Assembly (NCBI GenBank): GCA_030146445.1
Contig: JASLBT010000286.1
Span: 1 to 7,891, forward strand
Reading direction: 5' to 3'
Source of the DNA: Segetibacter sp.
Lineage (GTDB): Bacteria; Bacteroidota; Bacteroidia; Chitinophagales; Chitinophagaceae
DNA: 7,891 nt
Part shown: piece by piece, positions 1-6,111 of the stretch
Layout: the number at the start of each line of letters is the position of its first letter
Position numbering within the stretch: position 1 is the first letter of the stretch
Made by a program: the position numbers and the translations under genes
Notes under the pieces: model-generated
What the model was told of the DNA's origin: nothing
The model's database searches: none
What the model saw: the letters and a program-made list of their open reading frames with translations, nothing else

Positions 1-81
1 GCTTGTCATTCCGCAAACCTTCATTCGCAGGTTTCTTCGTTCCACAGGTGGTGTCTGCCCTGCAGGTATTATATTTTCCAT
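1..81 (-). CDS. trpF: Phosphoribosylanthranilate isomerase, N-terminal fragment (cut by window edge)
   Basis: An open frame starts 9 bases after the trpC stop and runs off the left edge, giving 27 residues that end in MKVCGMTS. KVCGMT is the first beta strand of the TrpF barrel, with the catalytic Cys of the family. TrpF isomerises N-(5-phosphoribosyl)anthranilate to CdRP, the step between TrpD and TrpC, so its place directly after trpC fits. Two starts are possible. The ATG at 81-79 gives a 19-residue extension before the usual N-terminus. The ATG at 24-22 begins at MKVCGMTS, closer to the usual family start. Neither has a convincing ribosome binding site. The identification rests on a short motif plus operon context; the rest of the gene lies outside. 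Confidence 0.8.
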   Translation of the reverse strand, partial: MENIIPAGQTPPVERRNLRMKVCGMTS

Positions 82-90
82 CCGCGTGAT

Positions 91-903
91 TTATCCCCTG
101 AAAAACTCTTCCGGCATGGAAGATTTCAGGGCGGTTACAAAATCAGCAAAGGCAATCGCCGGGTCTGGTTGCTTCATAAATGTTTCGCCTATGAGAAAAC
201 CTGAAAACCCATGGTTTTTTAAACGGCTGATCGTATCGACATCACTGATGCCGCTTTCGGAAATCTTCAGTTTATCATCAGGTATTTTAGTGCTTAGGCT
301 AATGGACCGGTTTACATCGACCGTAAAGGTTTTCAGGTCCCGGTTATTTACACCCACAATGTCCACCTCCATACAAATATGTTCGAGTTCTTCTTCGTTG
401 TGTATTTCGAGCAATACTTCAAGGCTCAGTCTTTTAGCAAACAATGCAAGTTCCTGAACGCGCTTTGGCGAAAGACAAGCCGCAATCAACAATATCACGC
501 TTGCACCTATTGCTTTTGCCTCTACTATCTGGTATTCGTCTATAATGAATTCTTTTCTTAAAATTGGTATGCTAACCATTTCACGGGCGTACATCACGTC
601 GTCGATAGAGCCCCCAAAGTAGTTTTCGTCGGTCAAAATCGAAATTCCTGCTGCGCCATAACTTTCGTAAGCTTCTACCACGGGACCAATCTGAACCTGG
701 TCGTTAATCACCCCTTTCGACGGCGACTTCCTTTTAAACTCTGCAATAATTCCCGTTGCTCCTTCCATTAAAAGCTGCGAGACCAGCGAATTACATGAAC
801 CAGAATAATATGGAAAGCTTTCCAGCTCCTTCACCGGTATTAACGCTTTCTTCTGTTCAACCTCGGTCTTTTTCGTTGCTATGATATTATCGAGAATATT
901 CAT
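91..903 (-). CDS. trpC: Indole-3-glycerol-phosphate synthase
   Basis: This 270-residue protein is a complete (beta/alpha)8 indole-3-glycerol-phosphate synthase, a cytoplasmic enzyme that decarboxylates and cyclises CdRP to indole-3-glycerol phosphate. Visible active-site motifs in order are AEFKRKSPSKG (Glu55, Lys57, Ser59), LRKEFIID (Lys117, the likely catalytic acid), LLEIHNEEEL (Glu166), GVNNRDL (Asn187), SESG (Glu216, Ser217) and the phosphate-loop strand FLIGE near 236-240. Length is normal for a monofunctional TrpC not fused to TrpF, and trpF indeed follows as a separate frame. The ATG at 903 lies 22 bases after the trpD stop and gives the expected MNILDNIIATKK start. There is no strong Shine-Dalgarno sequence, as is usual in Bacteroidetes. 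It is presumably co-transcribed with trpEGD. Confidence 0.97.
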   Translation of the reverse strand: MNILDNIIATKKTEVEQKKALIPVKELESFPYYSGSCNSLVSQLLMEGATGIIAEFKRKSPSKGVINDQVQIGPVVEAYESYGAAGISILTDENYFGGSIDDVMYAREMVSIPILRKEFIIDEYQIVEAKAIGASVILLIAACLSPKRVQELALFAKRLSLEVLLEIHNEEELEHICMEVDIVGVNNRDLKTFTVDVNRSISLSTKIPDDKLKISESGISDVDTISRLKNHGFSGFLIGETFMKQPDPAIAFADFVTALKSSMPEEFFRG

Positions 904-925
904 GTAGGTGTTTTGGTAACATCAA

Positions 926-1918
926 CTATTGCAAACTAACTAGTTTTTCAAGACAATTGTAAGCCTTTCCGGTTTCAAGGCTGTCGACTGCAGCCTTATA
1001 GGCGTGTTCGTGGCTGCTGTAATTTCCGGAACACTGCAGCGCCATTGCTGCATTTGCAATCACGACTGCGTTCTGCGCCCAGCTTCCTTCGCCCTTAAGT
1101 ATCTTTTTGAAAAGCTTTGAAGCCTCCTCAACGGAATTTCCACCATAGATATCCTGCGGGCTTACCATTCTTTTACCTATTTCCTCAGGTCTATAAACCC
1201 GCTCTCCCGCCTGCGTGATCACCTTCGTATCATCTGTCAGCGAAATCTCGTCGTAGCCGTCAAGGCTGTGGATGATGGTAAATGGTTTGCCGGTTTGTTG
1301 CAGCAGGTAGTTGTAAATACGCGCCATCTCCAAATTGTAAACGCCCACAAGCTGGTACTGGGGTTCAGCAGGATTTACCATCGGACCAAGCATATTGAAA
1401 AACGTGCGTACCGCCAGGTTTTTACGTATCGGAGCAACAGCTTTTAACGCCGGGTGAAACAGGGGCGCGTGCAAAAAACAGATACCCGCCTCATTCACCT
1501 CATGCCTTAACGCGTCAGTATTATTTTTAAATCTATATCCAAGCTGCTCCATCACGTTCGACGCACCGCTTGTAGAAGTTACGCCATAATTACCGTGTTT
1601 CGCTACTTTTTGACCCGCACCTGCCACGATAAAACAAGACAGCGTGGAGATATTAAAAGTATTCTTCCCATCTCCGCCGGTTCCAACGATGTCCATCAGC
1701 TTGAAGGGCGACAAATCTGTTTTTACACACAGTTTCATCAGGGCATCCCTGAAGCCCTGCAGTTCGTGAATGGTAATACTACGCATCAGGTATACGGTAG
1801 TAAATGAAGCTATCTCATGCTCATTGTAATTTCCCTGCGAGATGTTGATCAGCACCTCCGACGCCTGTTGGCGCGAAAGGGTCTTGTGTTCAAAAAGGTA
1901 TTGTAATATCTTTTTCAT
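926..1918 (-). CDS. trpD: Anthranilate phosphoribosyltransferase
   Basis: This 330-residue protein is a full-length TrpD. It transfers the phosphoribosyl group of PRPP to anthranilate in the cytoplasm. Family signatures are clear: the glycine-rich PRPP loop DIVGTGGDGKNTFNIST (about 76-92), KHGNYGVTS (107-115), Arg165 in the anthranilate-binding helix, NMLGPMVNP (175-183), and DGYDE (220-224), the acidic pair that binds Mg-PRPP. The N-terminal helical region (1-65) is the usual dimerisation domain. It is not fused to TrpG, unlike the enterobacterial enzyme; trpG is a separate gene 39 bases upstream. The ATG at 1918 gives the expected MKKILQYLFEHKTLS start, with no obvious ribosome binding site. 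The stop lies 22 bases before trpC. No key residue appears missing. Confidence 0.97.
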   Translation of the reverse strand: MKKILQYLFEHKTLSRQQASEVLINISQGNYNEHEIASFTTVYLMRSITIHELQGFRDALMKLCVKTDLSPFKLMDIVGTGGDGKNTFNISTLSCFIVAGAGQKVAKHGNYGVTSTSGASNVMEQLGYRFKNNTDALRHEVNEAGICFLHAPLFHPALKAVAPIRKNLAVRTFFNMLGPMVNPAEPQYQLVGVYNLEMARIYNYLLQQTGKPFTIIHSLDGYDEISLTDDTKVITQAGERVYRPEEIGKRMVSPQDIYGGNSVEEASKLFKKILKGEGSWAQNAVVIANAAMALQCSGNYSSHEHAYKAAVDSLETGKAYNCLEKLVSLQ

Positions 1919-1957
1919 GAAGGGTATGGATGTAGAGCGTAAGAATTGTTGGCACCA

Positions 1958-2524
1958 TCAGGCTGTCACCCAATTGCGAAGGATATTTTCTCCCATAGGG
2001 GTGAGAACACTTTCGGGGTGAAACTGCACACCTTGTATGTCGAAGGTTTTATGTTGCAATGCCATGATGTAGTCGCTTTCATCCCGGGCGGTGATCTCCA
2101 GTTCGTCAGGGAAGTTTTCATCTGTAACCACCCAACTGTGGTATCGACCCACTTCTATTTCGCCAGGCAGTCCTCTAAACAGGGGAGCGTCCTGGTCCAG
2201 CCGGCAAGGCGTTGCTACGCCATGGTATACGGAGTCAAGATTTGCAAGTGTTCCGCCAAATGCCTCGCCTATCGCCTGGTGACCCAGGCAAACACCCAGG
2301 ATCGACTTGGTAGATCGGTATTCCCGAATAACGTCGAGCAGCAAACCGGCTTCCACCGGTATACCAGGTCCGGGGGACAGAATGATCTTATCGTAACCCC
2401 TGATGTCTTCAAGAGCAATCTGGTCGTTGCGAAAGACATCCACCTTAACGTGGGTTATTTTTTCAACCAGGTGAACCAGGTTGTAGGTGAAGCTGTCGTA
2501 ATTATCAAAAACAAGAATTTTCAT
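1958..2524 (-). CDS. trpG: Anthranilate synthase component II, glutamine amidotransferase subunit
   Basis: TrpG hydrolyses glutamine and channels ammonia to TrpE for anthranilate synthesis. The 188-residue frame from the ATG at 2524 is a class I glutamine amidotransferase domain: MKILVFDNYDSFTYN start, oxyanion-side SPGPG (50-54), nucleophile elbow GVCLGHQ with Cys79, and VQFHPES with His169 and Glu171, completing the triad. I chose this start because MKILVFDNYDSFTYNL is the normal N-terminus and an AAGG lies 8 bases upstream. The frame stays open to an ATG at 2596, but the 24 extra residues do not resemble the family. The gap to trpE is 80 bases, the widest in the operon, and starts with a small hairpin. 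A dual role in folate synthesis (as PabA) is possible for such proteins and cannot be judged here. Confidence 0.96.
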   Translation of the reverse strand: MKILVFDNYDSFTYNLVHLVEKITHVKVDVFRNDQIALEDIRGYDKIILSPGPGIPVEAGLLLDVIREYRSTKSILGVCLGHQAIGEAFGGTLANLDSVYHGVATPCRLDQDAPLFRGLPGEIEVGRYHSWVVTDENFPDELEITARDESDYIMALQHKTFDIQGVQFHPESVLTPMGENILRNWVTA

Positions 2525-2586
2525 AACCGGAACCTTATGGAAAATATTAATAGTTGTAGAAATAATGAAAACGTCGACCCAAGCCT

Positions 2587-2602
2587 CCGGAACCACTTCC
2601 GG
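2587..2602 (-). other. Small intercistronic stem-loop between trpE and trpG
   Basis: CCGGAA and TTCCGG form a perfect 6-bp stem around a 4-base loop, starting 3 bases after the trpE stop codon. No T-run follows on the minus strand, so it is not a typical intrinsic terminator. It could be an mRNA stability or processing element between trpE and trpG, or chance. Function is not shown by the sequence. Confidence 0.35.
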
Positions 2603-2604
2603 TG

Positions 2605-4032
2605 CTAGGCAGGTTCTTCATCAAGGTCGTTTGCCAGTTTCACCGCCGTTTTTAACGCATTCAGTTTATTATTTACCTCCTGTAATTCGCTTTCGGCATT
2701 CGAAGCTACGGTTATACCTGCGCCTGCCTGGTAGTAGAGGGTATTGTCTTTACTCAAAAAACTACGGATCATGATGGCATGGTTTAACTGCCCGTCGAAG
2801 CCGATCATACCTATTGCCCCACCATAAAAACTCCGCGAGGTTGGTTCATTTTCGTGTATAATCTCCATTGCCCTCACTTTGGGAGCACCGCTTAAGGTAC
2901 CTGCCGGAAATGTGGACGCCAGTAATTCAAACGGATTGGTGTCCACCTTAGGCCGACCGGAAACTTCGCTTACGAGGTGGATGACGTGCGAATAAAAATG
3001 CACCTTTCGGTAACTTGTTACTTCAACTGCATCGGCGTGCCGGCTAAGGTCGTTTCGTGCAAGGTCGACCAACATTACGTGCTCGGCATTTTCCTTTGGA
3101 TCCTTTAACAGTTTGTCAGCAAGAACTTCATCCTGTGCATCGTCGCCGGTCCGTTTAAACGTACCCGCGATCGGGTGCACAATGGCCTTATTGTTATGGA
3201 TTATAAGTTGACTTTCCGGCGAAGACCCCATCAGCCGGTAATCGTTATAGTCGAAGTAGAACAGGTATGGGCTGGGGTTTACCGTGCGCAATGCCCGGTA
3301 AACATTAAATTCGTCGCCGGAAAAAGATTGTTGAAAACGGCGGCTGAGCACCACCTGGAAAACGTCGCCCCTGTGACAATGCCTTTTCCCCGTTTCCACC
3401 ATGTCGCGATAGTTTTGATCGGCCATGTTGGAGCTTTCCTCGCCTTTGCACCGGAACGGAAATACCGGCACGTCTTTACTTTTTATCAGGGATAGGATCA
3501 GGTCAAGTTCACTTTCTACGCCATTGATGCGGTTCTCGCAAACATAGAGTTCATCTTTATAGTGGTCGATTGCAATAACGTATTGATATAACCGGTAACG
3601 CATCAACGGAATACGCTCTCCGGTTTCTCCTTGTTTTGCGCCCATCTTTACGTCTTCAAAAAACCGTATAGCATCGTAAGTGGTATAACCGAACAGACCC
3701 TGTGCTGCCTGTATTGGTGCTTTGTTGGCCGGTTGAAATCTTTGGAGGAAACCGTTAAGTTCCTTAACTACTTCGCCTTTGTTGTGCAGTCTTTTTCTGA
3801 CTACCTGCTCGCCGGGATACTTAAACTCGAAAGCCTGGTCGTTACTAATCTCTATGCCGCCTATTGGCTTTATACCGATGAAAGAAAAACTGTTTTCGCC
3901 GGCATGGAAATCAGAGCTCTCCATAAGTATACTTCCCTGGAAACGATCCCGCAGCCTGAGGTAGATACCGACAGGTGTGAATACATCTGCAAGCATTTTT
4001 CTGCAAATAGTTTCAAATACAATGGATTTCAT
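2605..4032 (-). CDS. trpE: Anthranilate synthase component I
   Basis: TrpE converts chorismate and ammonia (supplied by TrpG) to anthranilate and pyruvate, the committed step to tryptophan. The 475-residue frame has the usual two parts. The N-terminal domain carries the ILMESS segment (35-40), equivalent to the LLES tryptophan-binding motif, so feedback inhibition by tryptophan is likely. The C-terminal chorismate-binding domain shows NPSPYLFYF (252-260), GSSPE (269-273), PIAGTFKRT (287-295), LVDLARND (321-328), FPAGTLSGAPK (375-385) and YGGAIG (403-408). PIAGT is the form found in TrpE; PabB often has PIKGT. The ATG at 4032 gives a family-like N-terminus (KMLADVFTPVGIYLRLRDR); no clear ribosome binding site is seen. 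It is the first structural gene of the operon, 48 bases after the attenuator hairpin. Confidence 0.97.
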   Translation of the reverse strand: MKSIVFETICRKMLADVFTPVGIYLRLRDRFQGSILMESSDFHAGENSFSFIGIKPIGGIEISNDQAFEFKYPGEQVVRKRLHNKGEVVKELNGFLQRFQPANKAPIQAAQGLFGYTTYDAIRFFEDVKMGAKQGETGERIPLMRYRLYQYVIAIDHYKDELYVCENRINGVESELDLILSLIKSKDVPVFPFRCKGEESSNMADQNYRDMVETGKRHCHRGDVFQVVLSRRFQQSFSGDEFNVYRALRTVNPSPYLFYFDYNDYRLMGSSPESQLIIHNNKAIVHPIAGTFKRTGDDAQDEVLADKLLKDPKENAEHVMLVDLARNDLSRHADAVEVTSYRKVHFYSHVIHLVSEVSGRPKVDTNPFELLASTFPAGTLSGAPKVRAMEIIHENEPTSRSFYGGAIGMIGFDGQLNHAIMIRSFLSKDNTLYYQAGAGITVASNAESELQEVNNKLNALKTAVKLANDLDEEPA

Positions 4033-4079
4033 ATATTCGGAATAAGGGTACAGTGAAAAGCAACAGTTGGTGTATAACG

Positions 4080-4112
4080 AAAAAGCCCCGGCTTTATTTA
4101 CGCCAGGGCTTT
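4080..4112 (-). terminator. Rho-independent attenuator terminator of the trp operon
   Basis: On the minus strand AAAGCCC (4112-4106) pairs perfectly with GGGCTTT (4088-4082). One mismatch and two further G:C pairs (GG/CC) extend the stem around an 11-base loop, and the GC part is followed by TTTTT (4084-4080). It lies between the leader peptide and trpE, so it would end transcription before the structural genes. The GC part, GCCCTGG (4109-4103) with CCGGGGC (4091-4085), forms segments 3 and 4 of the attenuator. On the plus strand the hairpin has a poorer T-run and no upstream plus-strand gene. Confidence 0.85.
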
Positions 4113-4171
4113 ATTATGTTGCAACAAAAGCAAAAACATAGCTACCCCGGGAAGGAGATGCTATGCCACCA
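4103..4171 (-). promoter_or_regulatory. trp attenuator: mutually exclusive leader RNA hairpins
   Basis: Three alternative pairings are visible on the minus strand. 1:2 is CATAGC (4165-4160, directly after the Trp codons) with GCTATG (4142-4137), extendable by two G:U pairs. 2:3 is CCGGGGT (4150-4144) with GCCCTGG (4109-4103), seven pairs including two G:U. 3:4 is the terminator, where CCGGGGC (4091-4085) takes the same GCCCTGG. A ribosome stalled on the Trp codons would cover segment 1 and free segment 2 for the antiterminator. A ribosome reaching the UAG at 4144-4142 would cover segment 2 and permit termination. The pairings are seen; the mechanism is inferred from known trp attenuators. Confidence 0.82.
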
Positions 4172-4195
4172 ATTGTTATTTTTTATTGTTTTCAC
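4142..4195 (-). CDS. trpL: trp operon leader peptide with tandem Trp codons
   Basis: A 17-codon frame reads MKTIKNNNWWHSISFPG if the GTG at 4195-4193 is the start, ending in TAG at 4144-4142. Two adjacent Trp codons (4171-4166) sit in the middle, just before segment 1 of the attenuator. Its role is regulatory: its translation senses charged tRNA-Trp and sets the fate of the downstream hairpins. The final codons CCG GGG TAG are themselves part of antiterminator segment 2. The start is uncertain. No in-frame ATG lies between the promoter and the Trp codons, and no Shine-Dalgarno sequence lies at proper distance. The nearest ATG (4197-4195) is followed at once by TGA. The frame is open further upstream, but that part would precede the proposed promoter. 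Confidence 0.8.
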   Translation of the reverse strand: MKTIKNNNWWHSISFPG

Positions 4196-4199
4196 ATTA

Positions 4200-4230
4200 C
4201 AAAGATGCGGGAAAATAGATAACCTCCAAA
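4200..4230 (-). promoter_or_regulatory. Bacteroidetes-type promoter of the trp operon
   Basis: A TTTG at 4230-4227 and a CATCTTTG at 4207-4200 are separated by 19 bases. This matches the Bacteroidetes primary sigma consensus (TTTG at -33, TAnnTTTG at -7, spacing about 19) at all but one informative base. Transcription would start within several bases after 4200, placing the 5' end almost on the GTG of the leader peptide, so leader translation might begin with almost no 5' UTR. A second, poorer candidate -7 box, TTTATTTG, overlaps the -33 box. The call rests on consensus matching and position. Confidence 0.6.
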
Positions 4231-4386
4231 TAAATTTATCGTTTTTCCAAGATCTTACCGCCGGAGTTTTGTGATCATATTTCAGCTGTGGATCAAAGCC
4301 GGCATTCCTGTAATTAGAAGCAATAATCCGGTGCGGCAATTTATGATGGCTGCGAAAATTTGATTGATTTGGTGGCGTACGCAAAA

Positions 4387-4401
4387 TGCTGCACTGCAGC
4401 A
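4387..4401. promoter_or_regulatory. Perfect 15-base palindrome upstream of the amidohydrolase gene
   Basis: TGCTGCA and TGCAGCA are perfect inverted arms around one central base. The site lies 64 bases before the amidohydrolase ATG and 11 bases upstream of TATCTTTA (4412-4419), a 7-of-8 match to the TAnnTTTG box. No TTTG is found at the matching -33 position, which the palindrome would cover. It could be an operator for a dimeric regulator or may be chance. Confidence 0.35.
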
Positions 4402-4411
4402 AACAAGCTTT

Positions 4412-4419
4412 TATCTTTA
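4412..4419 (+). promoter_or_regulatory. Possible -7 box of the amidohydrolase promoter
   Basis: TATCTTTA matches the Bacteroidetes -7 consensus TAnnTTTG except for the last base and lies about 45 bases before the ATG at 4465. The upstream -33 element is not recognisable, so this promoter is weakly supported. Confidence 0.35.
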
Positions 4420-4464
4420 CCAGTCTGGCCTGCCGGATCCATTATTAACACTCAAATATTTGCG

Positions 4465-5727
4465 ATGCGCTTTACGTTTTTCCTTTTGCTGTCACTTCCG
4501 GCAATGTGTTTCGCCCAGGACAATTACGTGCTGTTAAAAGCCGACCAGCTTTTTGACGGTGAAGCGCTACATAAAGGCTGGTCGGTACTCATTAAGAACA
4601 AAACGATTGAAGCTGTCGGGGAATTAAAAGATATTCCGGCGGGTACAAAAACCATAACGGTAAGCGGCACCATAATGCCCGGGCTGATCGAAGGACATTC
4701 ACACCTTTTTCTGCACCCTTACAACGAAACAACGTGGAACGACCAGGTACTTAAAGAAAGCCGGGCCGAAAGAACCGCGCGGGCCGTTGTTCATGCAAGG
4801 GCGACCATAATGGCAGGGTTCACCACGGTGCGCGACCTCGGAACCGAAGGAGCAGCTTACGACGACGTTGGATTGAAAAAAGCAATAGAAAAGGGCGTTA
4901 TACCGGGACCACGGATGATCGTAGCGACTGAAGCAATTGTCGCAAAGGGAACATATGGTCCGCGGTCCGAGTCTGCTGATTTTGAAGTGCCACAGGGTGC
5001 CGCAGAGGTCTCCGGCATGGAGGACCTGGCCAACGAAGTAAGGACGCAAATTGGTAAAGGGGCGGATCTGATCAAAATATATGGCGATTACCGTTGGGGC
5101 AAAAATGGTGAGAGCCTGCCAACATTTAGTATCGACGCATTAGCGTCGGCGGTGGCTATTGCTGCAAGTGGAAACCGTGAGGTGGTTGTTCACGCTACTA
5201 CACCTGAAGGCATGCGAAGAGCAATTATGGCCGGCGCGTCTACCATAGAACATGGTGATGAGGGCACCGCAGAAATCTTTCGAATGATGAAGGAGAAAAA
5301 AGTGGCGCTATGCCCTACCCTTGCGGCCGGCGATGCTACTTCGCAATACCGCGGATGGCGGAAAGGAACGGATCCGGAACCTGAAAAAATAGCGAACAAA
5401 AGAAAGAGCTTCAAACTGGCGCTTGCTGCCGGGGTAACCATTTGTATGGGCGGCGATGTTGGCGTTTTTACCCACGGCGATAATGCACGCGAAATGGAGA
5501 TGATGGTGGAATATGGCATGCAACCCCTTGCGGTATTGCGCTCCGCTACCTCCATCAATGCCGACGTGTTCGGCTACGGCGACCAGATAGGCAGGATTAA
5601 GAAAGGGCTCCTCGCCGACATCATTGCCGTAGCAGGAGATCCTGCAAGCGACATTAAAGCTGTGCGAAATATTCAGCTGGTGATGAAAGAAGGCATTGTA
5701 TATAAGGCGCCTGGAAACACCCCATAA
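4465..5727 (+). CDS. Exported metal-dependent amidohydrolase (imidazolonepropionase/Xaa-Pro dipeptidase-like)
   Basis: A 420-residue amidohydrolase-superfamily enzyme. The ATG at 4465 gives a short signal peptide (MRFTFFLLLSLPAMCFA, cut near residue 17), so it should act in the periplasm; the Cys is not in a good lipobox. An N-terminal beta-sandwich strand (YVLLKADQLFDGEAL) leads into the TIM barrel. Metal-ligand candidates in order are HSH (78-80) in MPGLIEGHSH, Lys204 in DLIKIYGDY (the usual carboxylated lysine), His243 in VVVHATT, His263 in IEHGDE and Asp331 in MGGDVGV. The C-terminal GRIKKGLLADIIAVAGDP (about 376-393) is typical of the COG1228-type branch. Related proteins include prolidase-like dipeptidases and imidazolonepropionases; the substrate cannot be read from the sequence. 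It diverges from the trp operon and has no neighbour on its own strand in the window. The frame is open upstream to 4360, but that stretch lacks a signal peptide. Confidence 0.9.
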   Translation: MRFTFFLLLSLPAMCFAQDNYVLLKADQLFDGEALHKGWSVLIKNKTIEAVGELKDIPAGTKTITVSGTIMPGLIEGHSHLFLHPYNETTWNDQVLKESRAERTARAVVHARATIMAGFTTVRDLGTEGAAYDDVGLKKAIEKGVIPGPRMIVATEAIVAKGTYGPRSESADFEVPQGAAEVSGMEDLANEVRTQIGKGADLIKIYGDYRWGKNGESLPTFSIDALASAVAIAASGNREVVVHATTPEGMRRAIMAGASTIEHGDEGTAEIFRMMKEKKVALCPTLAAGDATSQYRGWRKGTDPEPEKIANKRKSFKLALAAGVTICMGGDVGVFTHGDNAREMEMMVEYGMQPLAVLRSATSINADVFGYGDQIGRIKKGLLADIIAVAGDPASDIKAVRNIQLVMKEGIVYKAPGNTP

Positions 5728-5830
5728 CACTTTCGGCATTGAAGAACCAACCGTCGCTAATATTTGCTGCGTAATGGTATTCCGTATAAGAGCTACCGTG
5801 TGGACACTTCTTCTTAGCGGCTTAAAAAAT

Positions 5831-5994
5831 GGAACACGGATGACAGGGATAAAACGGATAGGTACGCTTTATCGTTCTGCGAAGCAGAAAATCTATCCAT
5901 TTTGTTCAAAGCCGTAGCAAAAAGGATTGTTTTAGAAGATGGATTTTCGCCAAAATCCGATGAAGATCATTTCAATCCGTGTTATCCGCGTTCC
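5831..5994. repeat. Imperfect palindromic intergenic element
   Basis: The arms 5831-5854 and 5971-5994 are inverted copies that match at 19 of 24 positions; both start GGAAC and carry CGGAT-type units (GGAACaCGGATgACA versus GGAACgCGGATaACA). Two perfect hairpins sit inside: TTCTGC/GCAGAA (5875-5889) and GGATTTT/AAAATCC (5941-5958). It has no coding potential. Such 'cacggat' palindromes resemble dispersed intergenic repeats I recall from Bacteroidetes genomes, so a REP- or MITE-like repeat is likely. No clear target-site duplication flanks it. The 100 bases before it (5728-5830) hold nothing recognisable. Confidence 0.6.
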
Positions 5995-6023
5995 TATACC
6001 GATGTGTACACACAGTAGGTATA
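5995..6023. repeat. Stem-loop directly beside the group II intron 3' end
   Basis: TATACC (5995-6000) pairs with GGTATA (6018-6023). Inside, TGTG (6003-6006) pairs with CACA (6011-6014) across a small internal loop. The core also contains the 10-base palindrome TGTGTACACA (6003-6012). It abuts the larger palindromic element on one side and lies 2 bases from the predicted intron end on the other, so it forms the 3' exon flank of the intron. Confidence 0.55.
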
Positions 6024-6028
6024 AGGCC

Positions 6029-6064
6029 GAGTAGGCAAGCGGGAGTTTCACCCGCAAGCCTCTC
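6029..6064 (-). ncRNA. Group II intron domain VI with branch-point adenosine
   Basis: On the minus strand GAG (6064-6062) pairs with CTC (6031-6029) and AGGC (6061-6058) with GCCT (6036-6033). After a T-T internal loop, GCGGG pairs with CCCGC around a short loop. This leaves the A complementary to 6032 as a single unpaired bulge, the expected branch nucleophile for lariat formation. Confidence 0.85.
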
Positions 6065-6067
6065 ACA

Positions 6068-6101
6068 GAACCGTACGTGATAGTCTCCCATCATACGGCT
6101 C
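6068..6101 (-). ncRNA. Group II intron domain V (catalytic hairpin)
   Basis: This 34-nt hairpin starts GAGCCGTATG and ends CACGTACGGTTC, with a GAGA-type tetraloop in the middle. It carries the AGC catalytic triad near its 5' end and the two-base bulge opposite the CGTACGG strand, both hallmarks of domain V. It begins only 10 bases after the maturase stop codon, so domain IV is very short on its 3' side. Confidence 0.93.
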
Positions 6102-6111
6102 GTGTTATTCT

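Noticed and set aside
2525..2596. N-terminal extension of trpG starting at the ATG at 2596.
   Set aside because: The 24 extra residues do not resemble TrpG family starts, the ATG falls inside the hairpin loop region, and the standard MKILVFDNYDSFTYN start has a better-placed AAGG.
1946..2608. Plus-strand 220-codon open frame opposite trpG.
   Set aside because: It lies antisense over a clear, motif-complete TrpG, and its translation has no recognisable domain.
4080..4112. Plus-strand terminator reading of the trp attenuator hairpin.
   Set aside because: The T-run on the plus strand is interrupted (TTTATTAT) and no plus-strand gene ends before it; the minus-strand reading before trpE explains it fully.
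4142..4402. Minus-strand 86-codon frame that includes the WW peptide as its C-terminus.
   Set aside because: Most of it lies upstream of or across the proposed trp promoter and matches nothing known. Only the last 17 codons fit a leader peptide.
4360..4464. Longer amidohydrolase start at the ATG at 4360.
   Set aside because: The extra 35 residues would bury the signal peptide and overlap the palindrome and putative -7 box; the ATG at 4465 gives a clean signal sequence.
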